This document shows positions 50,893-59,718 of a stretch of DNA of 64,000 nt, in pieces. The stretch is taken from contig CAJQMR010000007.1 in the NCBI GenBank assembly GCA_905479495.1, positions 1 to 64,000 on the forward strand, given 5' to 3'. Under the pieces are notes generated by a model, which made no database searches, was not told the DNA's origin, and saw nothing but the letters and a program-made list of their open reading frames with translations. A program made the position numbers and the translations under genes. Origin of the DNA: an uncultured Anaerolineae bacterium. GTDB taxonomy: Bacteria > Chloroflexota > Anaerolineae > Promineifilales > Promineifilaceae. Numbering within the stretch: the stretch's first letter is position 1; each line of letters opens with the position of its first letter.

Positions 50893-51591
50893 ATGATCGC
50901 CAACATTCGTTTGGAAAACCCCTTCAATTTTGTCAAAGAAAATGGGTTTCGCGTGACCCTTAAAGTTGGCGCGGCGCTCATGGGGTTAGGGCTGCTGATT
51001 TGGTTCCGCCAGCCGGTGGCTGAGTTGCTGGCCGTGGTGAGCGACCGCGAGGCGGTGGCGGCGTACCTGGCGCAGTTTGGCATCTTGGCCCCGCTGCTGC
51101 TGAGCATCATTTTGGTGCTGCAAGTGATTGTGGCGGCCATTCCTGGACACGCTTTGATGGTCGGTGGCGGCTTCGTATTTGGCTTTGGTCCGGCCCTTGT
51201 CATCAGTCTGCTGGCGACGGTTTTGGGCAGCCAGATTGGCTTCTTGCTGGCGCGCTGGGCGGGACGGCCGTTAATCGAAAAGTTGGCTCCCGTGGACCTG
51301 CTGGACAAATGGTACGACATTTCCGCCCGGAAAGGGCTGCTCTTCTTCATGTTTGCCTTCATGGTGCCCATTTTTCCCGCCGATGTACTGAACTACGTCG
51401 CCGGCCTGAGTTCACTCTCCGCCCGCCGCTTCTTTGTGGCCAATTTGGTGGGGCGGCTGCCCGGCGTCCTGCTGATGACCGCCATCGGAGCGTATGGTTT
51501 TCAGCTTTCGCTCAACGTCTGGCTGGTCATCGCTGCGGCAGGGCTGCTGCTGGCAGTAAGCTGGTGGCTGCTCTTTGGCCGCCGACGCTGA
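50893..51591 (+). CDS. TVP38/TMEM64-family membrane protein
   Basis: The start at 50893 follows GAGGAG, giving 232 residues. The core is of the DedA/VTT type: HALMVGGGFVFGFGPALVIS, GSQIGFLLARWAGRP, and the re-entrant VPIFPADVLNYVAGLSSLS, followed by the NLVGRLPG segment. VTT proteins include lipid scramblases. The neighbouring phospholipase D-type synthase supports a role in membrane lipid handling. Confidence 0.9.
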   Translation: MIANIRLENPFNFVKENGFRVTLKVGAALMGLGLLIWFRQPVAELLAVVSDREAVAAYLAQFGILAPLLLSIILVLQVIVAAIPGHALMVGGGFVFGFGPALVISLLATVLGSQIGFLLARWAGRPLIEKLAPVDLLDKWYDISARKGLLFFMFAFMVPIFPADVLNYVAGLSSLSARRFFVANLVGRLPGVLLMTAIGAYGFQLSLNVWLVIAAAGLLLAVSWWLLFGRRR

Positions 51592-51599
51592 AATCAAAA

Positions 51600-51660
51600 A
51601 GATTGGACCAATTTTTGTTGAGGATGGTTCACGGATTGGGTCGATAAATTGGTCCAATCT
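51600..51660. repeat. 15-bp inverted repeat AGATTGGACCAATTT
   Basis: AGATTGGACCAATTT (51600-51614) and AAATTGGTCCAATCT (51646-51660) are perfect complements. It is the same family as 21736-21799, again between two co-directional genes. Confidence 0.8.
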
Positions 51661-51680
51661 AAAAACCCAGAAGGTGCATC

Positions 51681-52703
51681 ATGACGCAGCTACAGTTATT
51701 TACGCAGGTTCCAGCCTATTACACGGCATTGCAAGCGGCGCTGAGCGCGGCGCGGCAGCACATCCATCTGGCAGCCTACGCCTTTGACGATGGCCAGATT
51801 GCCCGAAAAGTGGGCTACATTTTGGCCCACAAAGCGGCCAGCGGTGTGGCTGTGCACCTGATGGTGGATGAAGCGGGATTGTATCTGGACAACTGGCGCA
51901 ACGGCCGTTCCAACCAACGTTTATTGGCGCAGTTGCAAAAGTCTGGCGTGCAGGTGGATTTGTTTCGCCCGAACGGCCGTCGTCTGAGCCAGTTCAACCG
52001 GCTGCACTGCAAATTTTGCGCCATTGACGACCAGGTGGCTTTTGTCGGTGGCTCCAACGTGGGCGACCATTATTTGCAGTGGCGCGACACCAACTTGCGC
52101 CTGAGCGGCAATTTGGGCGATGGCTTCCGGCGACTGTACGATAGCTTGCGCGCCTTTGGCGGCAACGGCCGTTGCCCCACCTGTCCCCCCGCGCTAACCG
52201 TTGCTGACATGCCGCTGCTGCTCACCGTGCCGGGGCGGCGACAGGACATCCGGCGGGCGCTGCTGGGGCTGATTCTTGGGGCGAAAACGGCCGTTTCGCT
52301 GCGCAGCTGGTACTTTTTGCCAGACACTGAAATCATGAACGCCCTGCTATCTCAGGTGGAAAACGGGGTGCGCGTGACCATTTTGCTGTCCCACCGTACC
52401 CGGATTTCGCTGATTGACCTGGCTAACCGGCGCCTGTGTCACCAATTGGCCCAGGCTGGGGCGCACATTTACCGGTACAACGGCCGTTTTATGCATGCCA
52501 AAGAAGCGTGGAACGATCGGGGGGAGGTGCTGCTGGGCTCAGCCAATATTGACCGCTGGGCGCTGCGCACCAATTTTGAGTGCTGCCTGCACCTGCACGA
52601 TGCGGCTCTGGCCCGCCAGCTCAGCCAGGAATGCCAGGCGGATGCGGCTTATTGTTTGCCTCGTGTGGGGTTGGGAACGGCCGTTGCTGCCGCTTCTGCC
52701 TGA
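51681..52703 (+). CDS. Phospholipase D-type phosphatidyltransferase (cardiolipin synthase-like)
   Basis: The 340-residue protein has two HKD motifs: HCKFCAIDDQVAFVGGSN near residue 108 and HAKEAWNDRGEVLLGSANID near 271. Each gives the His, Lys and Asp of the PLD superfamily, and the second is followed by the S/GSxN signature. There is no N-terminal membrane anchor, unlike ClsA, so it resembles ClsB-type or other PLD enzymes. It probably forms or cleaves phosphodiester bonds in phospholipids; DNA is a less likely substrate. Confidence 0.85.
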   Translation: MTQLQLFTQVPAYYTALQAALSAARQHIHLAAYAFDDGQIARKVGYILAHKAASGVAVHLMVDEAGLYLDNWRNGRSNQRLLAQLQKSGVQVDLFRPNGRRLSQFNRLHCKFCAIDDQVAFVGGSNVGDHYLQWRDTNLRLSGNLGDGFRRLYDSLRAFGGNGRCPTCPPALTVADMPLLLTVPGRRQDIRRALLGLILGAKTAVSLRSWYFLPDTEIMNALLSQVENGVRVTILLSHRTRISLIDLANRRLCHQLAQAGAHIYRYNGRFMHAKEAWNDRGEVLLGSANIDRWALRTNFECCLHLHDAALARQLSQECQADAAYCLPRVGLGTAVAAASA

Positions 52704-52900
52704 TCCCTCCACCTGTCATTACTTCGGCAAGCTCAACCATGTTGAGCCGCTCAGCACAAGTTTGAGCGCAGCGAAAAATTCCTTTGAATGTCGCAGGCTT
52801 TGAGCTAGAGGATCGCCGTAGGGATGCTTCGCGTTGCTCAGCATGACAAGTGAAGGCGTTCGTGTAGCCGCAGTTTCTTTCCGCGCCAGGTAGACTCGTT
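52704..52900. repeat. Intergenic patchwork of repeat fragments
   Basis: The stretch contains GTTGAGCCGCTCAGC-type partial dyads, GATGCTTCGCGTTGCTCAGC, and a half-copy (52864-52880) of the GTAGCCGCAGTTTCTT repeat at 27033-27085. No gene is visible. It appears to be degraded palindromic repeat debris between convergent genes. Confidence 0.5.
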
Positions 52901-52922
52901 GGTCAATTTTGCAAAATTGACC
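52901..52922 (-). terminator. 22-bp perfect palindrome at the end of the trypsin-STAND gene
   Basis: GGTCAATTTTGCAAAATTGA plus CC forms a perfect palindrome that touches the stop codon at 52922-52924. It probably ends the minus-strand transcript and may also act on the convergent gene. Confidence 0.6.
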
Positions 52923-55900
52923 TACAGAAGTGCCAGCACCTCGGCGGCGTCTACCTGGCCCCAGTGGTAGCCCATGTTGGTGGACATGGTTTGGGCACGG
53001 TCCGCCTCCAGGCGCGCTTCTTTGCGGGCGGCGGTGGGGCTGCCGCTGGCCAGGTGGGCCCAAGCGAGGGCGACGCGGACGTCCGCTTCGTAGAGGCGGT
53101 AGCCGCCGTCGGTGGCGTAGCCGAGGGCTTCGCGCAGGTCGGAGAAGGCTTGGGGGAGGGAGCCTAGACCTGACAGGTGGCCCGTAGAGCCCTTGGCTGG
53201 TGAGGATGGTTGCGGGCCACCTGTCAGGTCTGCTGAATACGCCAATTTTGCCGCCCAGCGCCCCCGCGCCAGCAGCGCCTCGATGAGGGCGGGGCGGTAA
53301 GAAATGGAGCGGGCGAGGGTGAGGGCGGTGTCGAAATGGTCGCGGGCGGTGGCGTGTGCGCTTGCAGCGCTTTCCAATTCCCCCAGGACGCGGTGGCACA
53401 TGCTGGTGGTATTGGCCCAGCGATTGCGCTCACAGATGGTCAGGTTGGCGGCCGTGACCCGCCGCGCATAGTCTGCCTGCCCCACCCGCCGCAAATGCTC
53501 CGCGTGCTGAATACCGCGCAGGCTGTAAAGATATTGTACGCTGCTGTCATTTTCCCGTTCTAGCGCTTCGGCTTGCTGGAAGGCGGCGCTGGCTTCATCC
53601 ACCTGCCCACGCAGGTGTGCTGCCCACGCCTGATACGCCAGCGAATTCCGCTCATCGCCCTTATTCTCGGCGCGGCGGGCCAGGGTGAGGGCTTCCGCGG
53701 TGGCGGTGGCGCTGGCGGCCAGCCGCCCCAGGTAGGCGTTCAGCCCCGCCAGGTTTTGATAGCCGATGCTGGCGTTGCGCCAATCTTCCAGTTCAGCATC
53801 CATTTGGTTGCCGCGTTCGTAGAAGGGAACGGCCGTTGCCAGCCGCCCCAAATTCATTAAACACAACCCTACCGTATTCAAAATCCAGCTTTTTATGTTG
53901 GCCTGACTTACTAAAGGGTCTTGGTTAATGTCCCCATTTGGAAAAAATTGCTGCAAAATTGCCAAATTTGTTTCATAGGCACCTAGTTGATGAATAATGA
54001 CACGACTGGTAGTTTGATAAACTCGTTGCCAGTGAATATCAAATGCCTCATCATACGCTCCAGCACGGCAGGCATGGTAAACCACCTCAATCAGTGGGGC
54101 CAGGTCGGCCAGGGTAGGGTAGTGGGGCGTGTCGCCTGCCAGCGCCAGGTAGTAATCTTTCAGCTGGTCGTGGGTTTGTTCGGCCTGCCCGCTGCCCGTC
54201 AACCGCGCTAGGTAATGGCTGCGCACCAGGGGGTGGGTGGTGTAGGTGTTAGCGGTTTCGTTGTGGCGCAGCAGCCGGTAGCCCACCAGTCGGGCCAGCA
54301 TTGCCGCAAATTCGGCGTCGTCCAATTCGGCCAACACCTGCTGTAGGGGCAAGCCGTCGGCTTGCCCACCACCGGGGCGAATCACCGATTCGCCCCTACC
54401 CTTCGGTGTTCGGTTTAGCAAACGATCTAAAAATCCAGGTTTTTCATCTGCGTCATCTGCGAAATCTGCGGATTTTCCCCGAAAAACACGGGCAAAGGCG
54501 TTCGGGGCGACGGGGGTGCGGAAGGCGCTGAACAGGGTCATGAAGGCGCGTTCGGCGTCGGTGAGGTGCTCGTCGTAGCGGCGCAGGACGCGGTGGACGT
54601 GGGCATAGCGCTGGCGGGCTTCGTCCGGTGCGTCCGCCGGTAGGGGCGCTTCGCGAAGCGCCCCTACAATGTCAAAATCAGCGGCAAAGGCGACGGCGCC
54701 ATCGTGCCGCCATTTGAGGTAGCTGCCCAGCAGGGAGAGCGTCAGGGCGTGGCCGTCCCATTGGCTGACCAGTTGGTCCAGGTCAGCGTCTGGCCCGGTT
54801 ACGCCTAATTCGCGCAGCAGGGCACGGCCGTCTTCCTCTGACACCGGGCCAACGTCGCGATGGGTGTAGCTGGTGTAGGCCATTAAATCCAGCAGCGGGG
54901 CGCGGCTGGTGACCAGGCAAAAGCTGCCGTGCCCCGGCGCGGCAAACAGCTCCAGGAATGTCTGCAAATCGGGGCTGGTCAGCAGGCCGTAGTCGTCGCC
55001 TTCTTGCCGCTGGAGCACCTCCAGCCCGTCAAGGACGAAGAGGTAACGGCCGTTGGCCAGCATGGCAGAAATCGCCTGGGTCTTGGCACTGCTGGCGCGG
55101 AAAAGGTCTTTGCCAACTTGCCCCCCGCTAATGAAGTCCAGCGCCGTCTCGAAAAATTCATCGACGTTTTGGTTGTCGTAGAAGCCCCACCAAAATACCC
55201 CTGTCGGGGGAGATTGGCGACCAGAGGTCGCGAGATTAGAGATTGGAGATTGGGTATCTTGAGTCTCTAATCTCCGATCTCCAATCTCCATTTCCCCGGC
55301 CAGCAACAAATCCACCCACTTCCGGGCCAGGCTGGATTTGCCTTCGCCGCCGAAGCCGATGAGGCTGGTGACGCGGCGGGTGGGGTCGGTGTAGTCTGCG
55401 GTTACACCGCTAAGCAGTTCGGTGCGACCGACCCATTCTTCCAGCGGCGGCGGGGCGGCATTAAATTGTGATTCGGGGACATGGGGCCTGATTTGGCGGG
55501 CGGCGGCCTGATAGTTGGACTGGGGCTGAGGGGCGGTGGCTTTGGGCAGCGGGGCGTCTCGCAATTCTACCGTCAGCGGTGGAATGGCCAGGACGCGGGC
55601 GTTGACGCCGAAAGAGGTGCCCTGGTCGATGCCGTCAGGTTTGGCCTTGAACACCTCGGCAATGAGACCGACGACCAGATTGCGCTCAGTGTCCAACACT
55701 CCCGCACCACTCATTCCCTGGTTGATCTGCTTGGATTCCAACTGGATCGGTTCGGCGTGCAGGGTAAGTTTTTCTGGTGCTGGGACGGCGTCCAAAATGG
55801 TGCCGTGGGCGTGCCCGGCCTGGTACTGCGCCAGGCGGCGGAAGCCGAAGCTGCGGAACGGGTGGAAGGCGGACGGTTCGGCCGTACCCAGGGTGGGCAG

Positions 55901-56230
55901 CTGCTCCGGCCCCAGCGGTGGTGGGCCGTCGAGCTGGAGGACGACCACGTCATCGTCGTGGCTGGGGAAACATTGGGCGACGGTGGCCCGGTACGCTTTG
56001 CGCTCGTCGCCGCGCGCCTGGGGGAAGTAGACGCCGACTTCGGCGTTGGCGGCGTCACGGGGGTGGACGAGCAGGGCGGCGTAGACGACGTGGGCGCAGG
56101 TGATGACTTTTCCTTCCATCGTAATGGCCAATCCGGTGCCAACAATTTTATCGTTGTCCGGGCGGCGAATTTGGACGGTAAAGTCGCGCAGGTTTTGCAG
56201 GATGGTGCCGTTGGGGTCTTGGTCAGTCAT
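52922..56230 (-). CDS. Trypsin-like protease - STAND NTPase - TPR protein
   Basis: The 1102-residue protein has an N-terminal trypsin-like serine protease with triad H47 (TCAHVV), D94 (HDDDVVVLQL) and S174 (QGMSGAGV). A STAND/NB-ARC-like NTPase follows with Walker A GFGGEGKSS at 292-300, Walker B RYLFVLDGLEVL, and a helical arm to about 690. TPR repeats (about 720-1102) then provide a sensor. No signal peptide is seen, so it is cytoplasmic. Such protease-STAND-TPR architectures are associated with bacterial immunity or programmed death, where a ligand on the repeats releases the protease. The frame has absorbed at least five palindromic repeats (53166-53231, 54343-54399, 54442-54480, 54640-54667, 55225-55292). 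Confidence 0.85.
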   Translation of the reverse strand: MTDQDPNGTILQNLRDFTVQIRRPDNDKIVGTGLAITMEGKVITCAHVVYAALLVHPRDAANAEVGVYFPQARGDERKAYRATVAQCFPSHDDDVVVLQLDGPPPLGPEQLPTLGTAEPSAFHPFRSFGFRRLAQYQAGHAHGTILDAVPAPEKLTLHAEPIQLESKQINQGMSGAGVLDTERNLVVGLIAEVFKAKPDGIDQGTSFGVNARVLAIPPLTVELRDAPLPKATAPQPQSNYQAAARQIRPHVPESQFNAAPPPLEEWVGRTELLSGVTADYTDPTRRVTSLIGFGGEGKSSLARKWVDLLLAGEMEIGDRRLETQDTQSPISNLATSGRQSPPTGVFWWGFYDNQNVDEFFETALDFISGGQVGKDLFRASSAKTQAISAMLANGRYLFVLDGLEVLQRQEGDDYGLLTSPDLQTFLELFAAPGHGSFCLVTSRAPLLDLMAYTSYTHRDVGPVSEEDGRALLRELGVTGPDADLDQLVSQWDGHALTLSLLGSYLKWRHDGAVAFAADFDIVGALREAPLPADAPDEARQRYAHVHRVLRRYDEHLTDAERAFMTLFSAFRTPVAPNAFARVFRGKSADFADDADEKPGFLDRLLNRTPKGRGESVIRPGGGQADGLPLQQVLAELDDAEFAAMLARLVGYRLLRHNETANTYTTHPLVRSHYLARLTGSGQAEQTHDQLKDYYLALAGDTPHYPTLADLAPLIEVVYHACRAGAYDEAFDIHWQRVYQTTSRVIIHQLGAYETNLAILQQFFPNGDINQDPLVSQANIKSWILNTVGLCLMNLGRLATAVPFYERGNQMDAELEDWRNASIGYQNLAGLNAYLGRLAASATATAEALTLARRAENKGDERNSLAYQAWAAHLRGQVDEASAAFQQAEALERENDSSVQYLYSLRGIQHAEHLRRVGQADYARRVTAANLTICERNRWANTTSMCHRVLGELESAASAHATARDHFDTALTLARSISYRPALIEALLARGRWAAKLAYSADLTGGPQPSSPAKGSTGHLSGLGSLPQAFSDLREALGYATDGGYRLYEADVRVALAWAHLASGSPTAARKEARLEADRAQTMSTNMGYHWGQVDAAEVLALL
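53166..53231. repeat. 19-bp inverted repeat inside coding sequence
   Basis: AGACCTGACAGGTGGCCCG (53166-53184) and CGGGCCACCTGTCAGGTCT (53213-53231) are perfect complements. They encode a low-complexity insert DLTGGPQPSSPAKGSTGHLS within the TPR region. Confidence 0.85.
54343..54399. repeat. Double-hairpin repeat inside coding sequence (GTAGGGGC family)
   Basis: GTAGGGGC and GCCCCTAC bound two inner hairpins (GGGCAAGCC/GGCTTGCCC and GGGGCGAATC/GATTCGCCCC). They encode GRGESVIRPGGGQADGLPLQ. The family also occurs at 28777-28805 and 54640-54667. Confidence 0.85.
54442..54480. repeat. CGCAGAT-type repeat inside coding sequence
   Basis: TCATCTGCGTCATCTGCG then AAATCTGCGGATTTTCCCC is the complement of the repeat at 58175-58205 (CCGCAGATTTCGCAGATTAC). 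It encodes GKSADFADDADEKPG. Confidence 0.75.
54640..54667. repeat. 28-bp perfect palindrome inside coding sequence
   Basis: GTAGGGGCGCTTCG is followed directly by its complement CGAAGCGCCCCTAC. It encodes GALREAPLP in the NTPase arm region. Confidence 0.9.
55225..55292. repeat. GAGATTAGAGATTGG-family repeat inside coding sequence
   Basis: GAGATTAGAGATTGGAGATT is partly complementary to AATCTCCGATCTCCAATCTC further on. It encodes an insert around residues 313-343 between Walker A and the next NTPase segment. Intergenic relatives lie at 19325 and 37628. Confidence 0.85.
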
Positions 56231-56305
56231 GGTTTGTTCTCTGGTGAGCGGTAGAAACTTTGTTGAGGAGATGGTAGCAGAAAGAGGGGGAATGGTAAAT
56301 GGTTA

Positions 56306-56361
56306 AGGTGCGACGCACTTGTTTTGGATTGAGATTTGGAAGGAGGAAGTGCGTCGCACCT
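56306..56361. repeat. 15-bp perfect inverted repeat AGGTGCGACGCACTT
   Basis: AGGTGCGACGCACTT (56306-56320) and AAGTGCGTCGCACCT (56347-56361) flank a 26-nt loop in the divergent spacer between the trypsin-STAND and adenylation genes. This spacer (56231-56479) must also hold both promoters. Confidence 0.85.
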
Positions 56362-56479
56362 GGGATGCGCGTGGATGGTAATACGGCCGTAACATCTTCG
56401 TAAGCCATCTGAAATAACTCCGGGACAAACTTCTCCGCATCGAATCTTTCAGAAAAGAGCTAGATGAAAGGAGCAGAGC

Positions 56480-58171
56480 ATGTTAAATATCCCGAATTAT
56501 CCCCCACCTCGTTTACTTCCGCCCCACTTAAAAACAAGAATCCAATCAGACGAACAACGAATTTTTAAAGCGCCAGGGTACACACGCCAGGATCGGTTTG
56601 TCTTTGACAAGCGCGCCCTGAGCAATTTGTCACTGCTGGACCAGGTGCTGTTTGAACAATTTGGCCAGGGGCCACTGGTGGACGTGCCGTACGCCACGAT
56701 GCACCAGGCGTTTGAGCATTTTGCGGCGATCCAGCCGGGAGCGATTGCCGTGCAGCATCTGGGCGACTCGATCACCTACGGCGAGCTGGACCGGCAGGCC
56801 AACCGGCTGGCGGCGCATCTGGCCGAGCTGGGCGTGCAAACCGGGGACCATGTGGCCCTCTTTTTGCAGCGGTCGATCCCGATGATTGTGGGCATTTTGG
56901 CCACGCTGAAGGCGGGTGCCGCCTACGTGCCGCAGCATGTGGGTGTGGCTCCGCCCGCGCACCTGGCATACGTGTTGGACGTAGCCAACATCGATGTGAT
57001 TTTGACCATTTCGCGGTTGGCGGATGAGGTTCCTGTGCCAGACGGCCGTATCCTTCTCAACATCGACGAATTTATGCAGGAACCATTTGCTGATGAAACT
57101 GAATTTGTGGAGGCTTTTGTGCCGGAAACGGCCGTTTCTCCCGACAACACCTGCTTCATCATCTTCACCTCCGGCACGACGGGCACTCCCAACGGCGTGC
57201 AGGTGAGACACGGCAACGTGGGCAACATCTTGCTCACCGCGCCGGGTAACCTGGGCATCCAGCCGGGGATGAAGGTGGGCCAGATTCTCAGCATTGCCTT
57301 CGACATGGCCGCCTGGGAAATTTTGGGCTGCCTGAGTAACGGCGGCACGCTGGTCATTCGCGGCAAGGATTTTATGGAGGTGCTGCGGCAGGTAGATGTG
57401 GTGATTTCCACGCCCTCGATTTTGGCTTCTTTTGACGCTGACCAGCTGCACAACGTGAAGGCCGTGGCCGTGGCGGGCGAACCATGCCCCCGACCGCTGG
57501 CTGACAAATGGTCGTCCTTTTGTACCTTCTACAACTCCTGTGGTCCCACGGAAGTGACCATCGTCAACACCGCCGAGCAGCATTTGCCCTGGAAGGTAGG
57601 ATTGACCATTGGTAAACCGACCCCGAACAATACAGTGTACGTGCTGGATGAAGATTTACGGCCGTTGCCAATCGGTGAAATTGGCGAGATGTGGGCCGGG
57701 GGTGACTGTGTTTCCAAAGGCTACATTGGCAATGAAGAATTGACGAGCGAGCGGTATCGACCTGATCCATTTTTGGGCGGCGGGCGGATGATGTTCCGCA
57801 CGCGTGATTTGGGCAAATGGACGCAGGAAGGGGAGTTGGAGCATTACGGCCGTACCGATGACCAGGTAAAAATACGCGGCTTCCGCGTGGAGCTGGATTC
57901 GGTGTCGGCGGCGCTGGAATCGGCACCCAACTGCGTGCGGGCGGTGGCGCTCAAGCTGGACAGTCGTGATTTAGTCGGTTTTGTCTCGCCGCGCACGGTG
58001 GATGTGGACGCCGCCAAAAAGGCGGTGGCAGACCAACTGCCTTACTACTGCACGCCTAAATTTGTCATTGACCTGGAAGAATTGCCCAAAACACCGCGTG
58101 GCAAGATCGACAAGCGGCTGCTGCTGGAAATGGCCAAGGCGCACGATGCGGCGCTGCTGGCGACTGCGTGA
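56480..58171 (+). CDS. ANL-superfamily adenylating enzyme (TmpL N-terminal-half-like)
   Basis: The 563-residue protein after a GGAGCAG site is an AMP-forming adenylation enzyme. Core motifs are ITYGELDRQANRLAAHL (A2-like), FIIFTSGTTGTPNGV near residue 225 (A3, P-loop), NSCGPTEVTIVN (A5), GEIGEMWAGG, RTRDLGKW (A7), GRTDDQVKIRGFRVEL (A8) and the catalytic Lys in PKTPRGKIDKR (A10). It looks like an NRPS adenylation domain but has no carrier or condensation domain. The substrate is unknown, perhaps an amino acid. It begins an operon with a membrane redox protein and an enoyl-CoA hydratase. Confidence 0.88.
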   Translation: MLNIPNYPPPRLLPPHLKTRIQSDEQRIFKAPGYTRQDRFVFDKRALSNLSLLDQVLFEQFGQGPLVDVPYATMHQAFEHFAAIQPGAIAVQHLGDSITYGELDRQANRLAAHLAELGVQTGDHVALFLQRSIPMIVGILATLKAGAAYVPQHVGVAPPAHLAYVLDVANIDVILTISRLADEVPVPDGRILLNIDEFMQEPFADETEFVEAFVPETAVSPDNTCFIIFTSGTTGTPNGVQVRHGNVGNILLTAPGNLGIQPGMKVGQILSIAFDMAAWEILGCLSNGGTLVIRGKDFMEVLRQVDVVISTPSILASFDADQLHNVKAVAVAGEPCPRPLADKWSSFCTFYNSCGPTEVTIVNTAEQHLPWKVGLTIGKPTPNNTVYVLDEDLRPLPIGEIGEMWAGGDCVSKGYIGNEELTSERYRPDPFLGGGRMMFRTRDLGKWTQEGELEHYGRTDDQVKIRGFRVELDSVSAALESAPNCVRAVALKLDSRDLVGFVSPRTVDVDAAKKAVADQLPYYCTPKFVIDLEELPKTPRGKIDKRLLLEMAKAHDAALLATA

Positions 58172-58174
58172 AAA

Positions 58175-58300
58175 ATCAACCGCAGATTTCGCAGATTACA
58201 CAGATTGAAAAAAATTGACGCAAAGGCGCAAAGGAGCAAAAGATTTTGAAAGAGAAAAAGCCCCTTTGCTCCTTATTAAACTTTGCGTTCTTTGCGTCAA
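58175..58300. repeat. Repeat-rich spacer (CGCAGATTTCGCAGATT and ACGCAAAGGCGCAAAG families)
   Basis: A CCGCAGATTTCGCAGATTAC unit is followed by TTGACGCAAAG (58215-58225) paired with CTTTGCGTCAA (58290-58300). The spacer separates two genes of the same operon and may be a transcript-stabilising or attenuating hairpin. Confidence 0.7.
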
Positions 58301-58338
58301 AAGTCTTTTGCAAAGACAAACAGGAAGGATAAGAAATT

Positions 58339-59715
58339 ATGTTACGAACATTCCCCAATAAAACTTTGGCTGGACGACGAGAAGCGAAACAGGAACGGCC
58401 GTCTCAACCCCAAATTGGCACCTTGCCCCCGCAGCAACCGCTGCTGCGCCGCATGTGGAAGCATCGCTATTTGATGCATTATCATCGCCTGATTGCCCTG
58501 GTGGTGATTGTGAATCTGGTGCTGCTGGGTTACGGCCTGACGCAGTGGCAGTGGTGGACGGCCGAATCTATCAACCTGACGGCGCTGTCTAATTTGGTCG
58601 TGACCAACATCGGCCTGGCGATTTTGATTCGGCAGCAGTTGGTCATCAATTTGTTGTTCAAAATGGCCACCAGCGTGCCTACCAGCTGGCCGCTGCGCAT
58701 TCGCTCCTTGATGGGCAAGGTGTATCACTTTGGCGGCATCCATGTGGGCGGCGCGATTATGGGTACGCTCTGGTTTGGCGCGTTTGTCGGGTCGCTGATT
58801 GTTAGCTGGGTCAATGGGCTGCCGGGTGTCTCACTGGCGACGATGATTGTTACTGGCGTTCTGCTGGTGCTGCTGCTGGCGATTATCGGCTTCTCCATGC
58901 CGCAACTGCGCGCCAAATACCATGATCAGTTTGAGCTGATGCACCGCTTTGGCGGCTGGACGGCGCTGCTGCTGTTCTGGGTGCAGACGATTTTGTTTAC
59001 CAATGATCAGGGTGGCACGCTGCTGGCGGCACCGGGCTTTTGGGTATTGCTCGTTGTTACCTTGAGCATTGCCCTGCCTTGGCTGCGGCTGAAAAAGGTA
59101 CCGGTGCGGTTGGAACGGCCGTCTTCCCACGTGGTTTTGGCCCATTTTGATTACGGCGTCACACCCTTTGCCGGTTCCTCCACCGCCATCTCGCGCAGTC
59201 CGCTGACCGAATGGCACTCCTTTGCCAACGTGCCCGCGCCGGGCAAAGAAGGCTTCCGCCTGACGATCAGTCGGGCAGGCGATTGGACTGGCCAGCTCAT
59301 CGACGATTTGCCCTCGCACGTCTGGGTGAAGGGCATTCCCACGGCGGGTGTGGGCAACATCGACAAGTTGTTTAAGCGCGTGGTGTGGATTGCTACCGGC
59401 AGCGGCATTGGCCCCACGCTGCCCCATCTACTGGCGCACACGGCTCCGGCGCGACTGGTCTGGTCCACCCGCACGCCGCGCATCACCTACGGCGATGGTC
59501 TGGTGGATGAGATTCTAGAGGCGGAACCCAATGCCTTAATTTGGGACACGAACGAAAACGGCCGTCCCGACCTGGTGCAACTGGCTTACGATGCCGTCCA
59601 GGAATTTGATGCCGAAGCGGTGATTGTCATCTCTAACAAGAAGCTCACCTGGCAGGTGGTTTATGGCATGGAAAGCCGGGGCATTCCGGCGTATGGGGCG
59701 ATTTGGGATTCTTAG
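58339..59715 (+). CDS. Six-helix membrane redox protein with ferric-reductase-like NAD domain (TmpL C-terminal-half-like)
   Basis: The 458-residue protein follows an AGGAAGGA site. About six transmembrane helices (residues 50-255) carry several conserved His (MHYHRL, VYHFGGIHVGG, ELMHRFGGW). A soluble domain follows, with HVVLAHFDYGVTPF, PLTEWHSFANV, ISRAGDWTGQL, nucleotide motif VWIATGSGIGP, and the end SRGIPAYGAIWDS. The order and motifs closely resemble the C-terminal half of fungal TmpL, where it is fused to an adenylation domain; here that domain is the upstream gene. It probably transfers electrons from NAD(P)H near the membrane. Confidence 0.82.
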   Translation: MLRTFPNKTLAGRREAKQERPSQPQIGTLPPQQPLLRRMWKHRYLMHYHRLIALVVIVNLVLLGYGLTQWQWWTAESINLTALSNLVVTNIGLAILIRQQLVINLLFKMATSVPTSWPLRIRSLMGKVYHFGGIHVGGAIMGTLWFGAFVGSLIVSWVNGLPGVSLATMIVTGVLLVLLLAIIGFSMPQLRAKYHDQFELMHRFGGWTALLLFWVQTILFTNDQGGTLLAAPGFWVLLVVTLSIALPWLRLKKVPVRLERPSSHVVLAHFDYGVTPFAGSSTAISRSPLTEWHSFANVPAPGKEGFRLTISRAGDWTGQLIDDLPSHVWVKGIPTAGVGNIDKLFKRVVWIATGSGIGPTLPHLLAHTAPARLVWSTRTPRITYGDGLVDEILEAEPNALIWDTNENGRPDLVQLAYDAVQEFDAEAVIVISNKKLTWQVVYGMESRGIPAYGAIWDS

Positions 59716-59718
59716 GAA

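Noticed and set aside
55481..56254. 257-codon plus-strand frame opposite the trypsin domain
   Set aside because: The minus frame has an intact catalytic triad and P-loop; the plus frame is Gly/Val-rich complement sequence.
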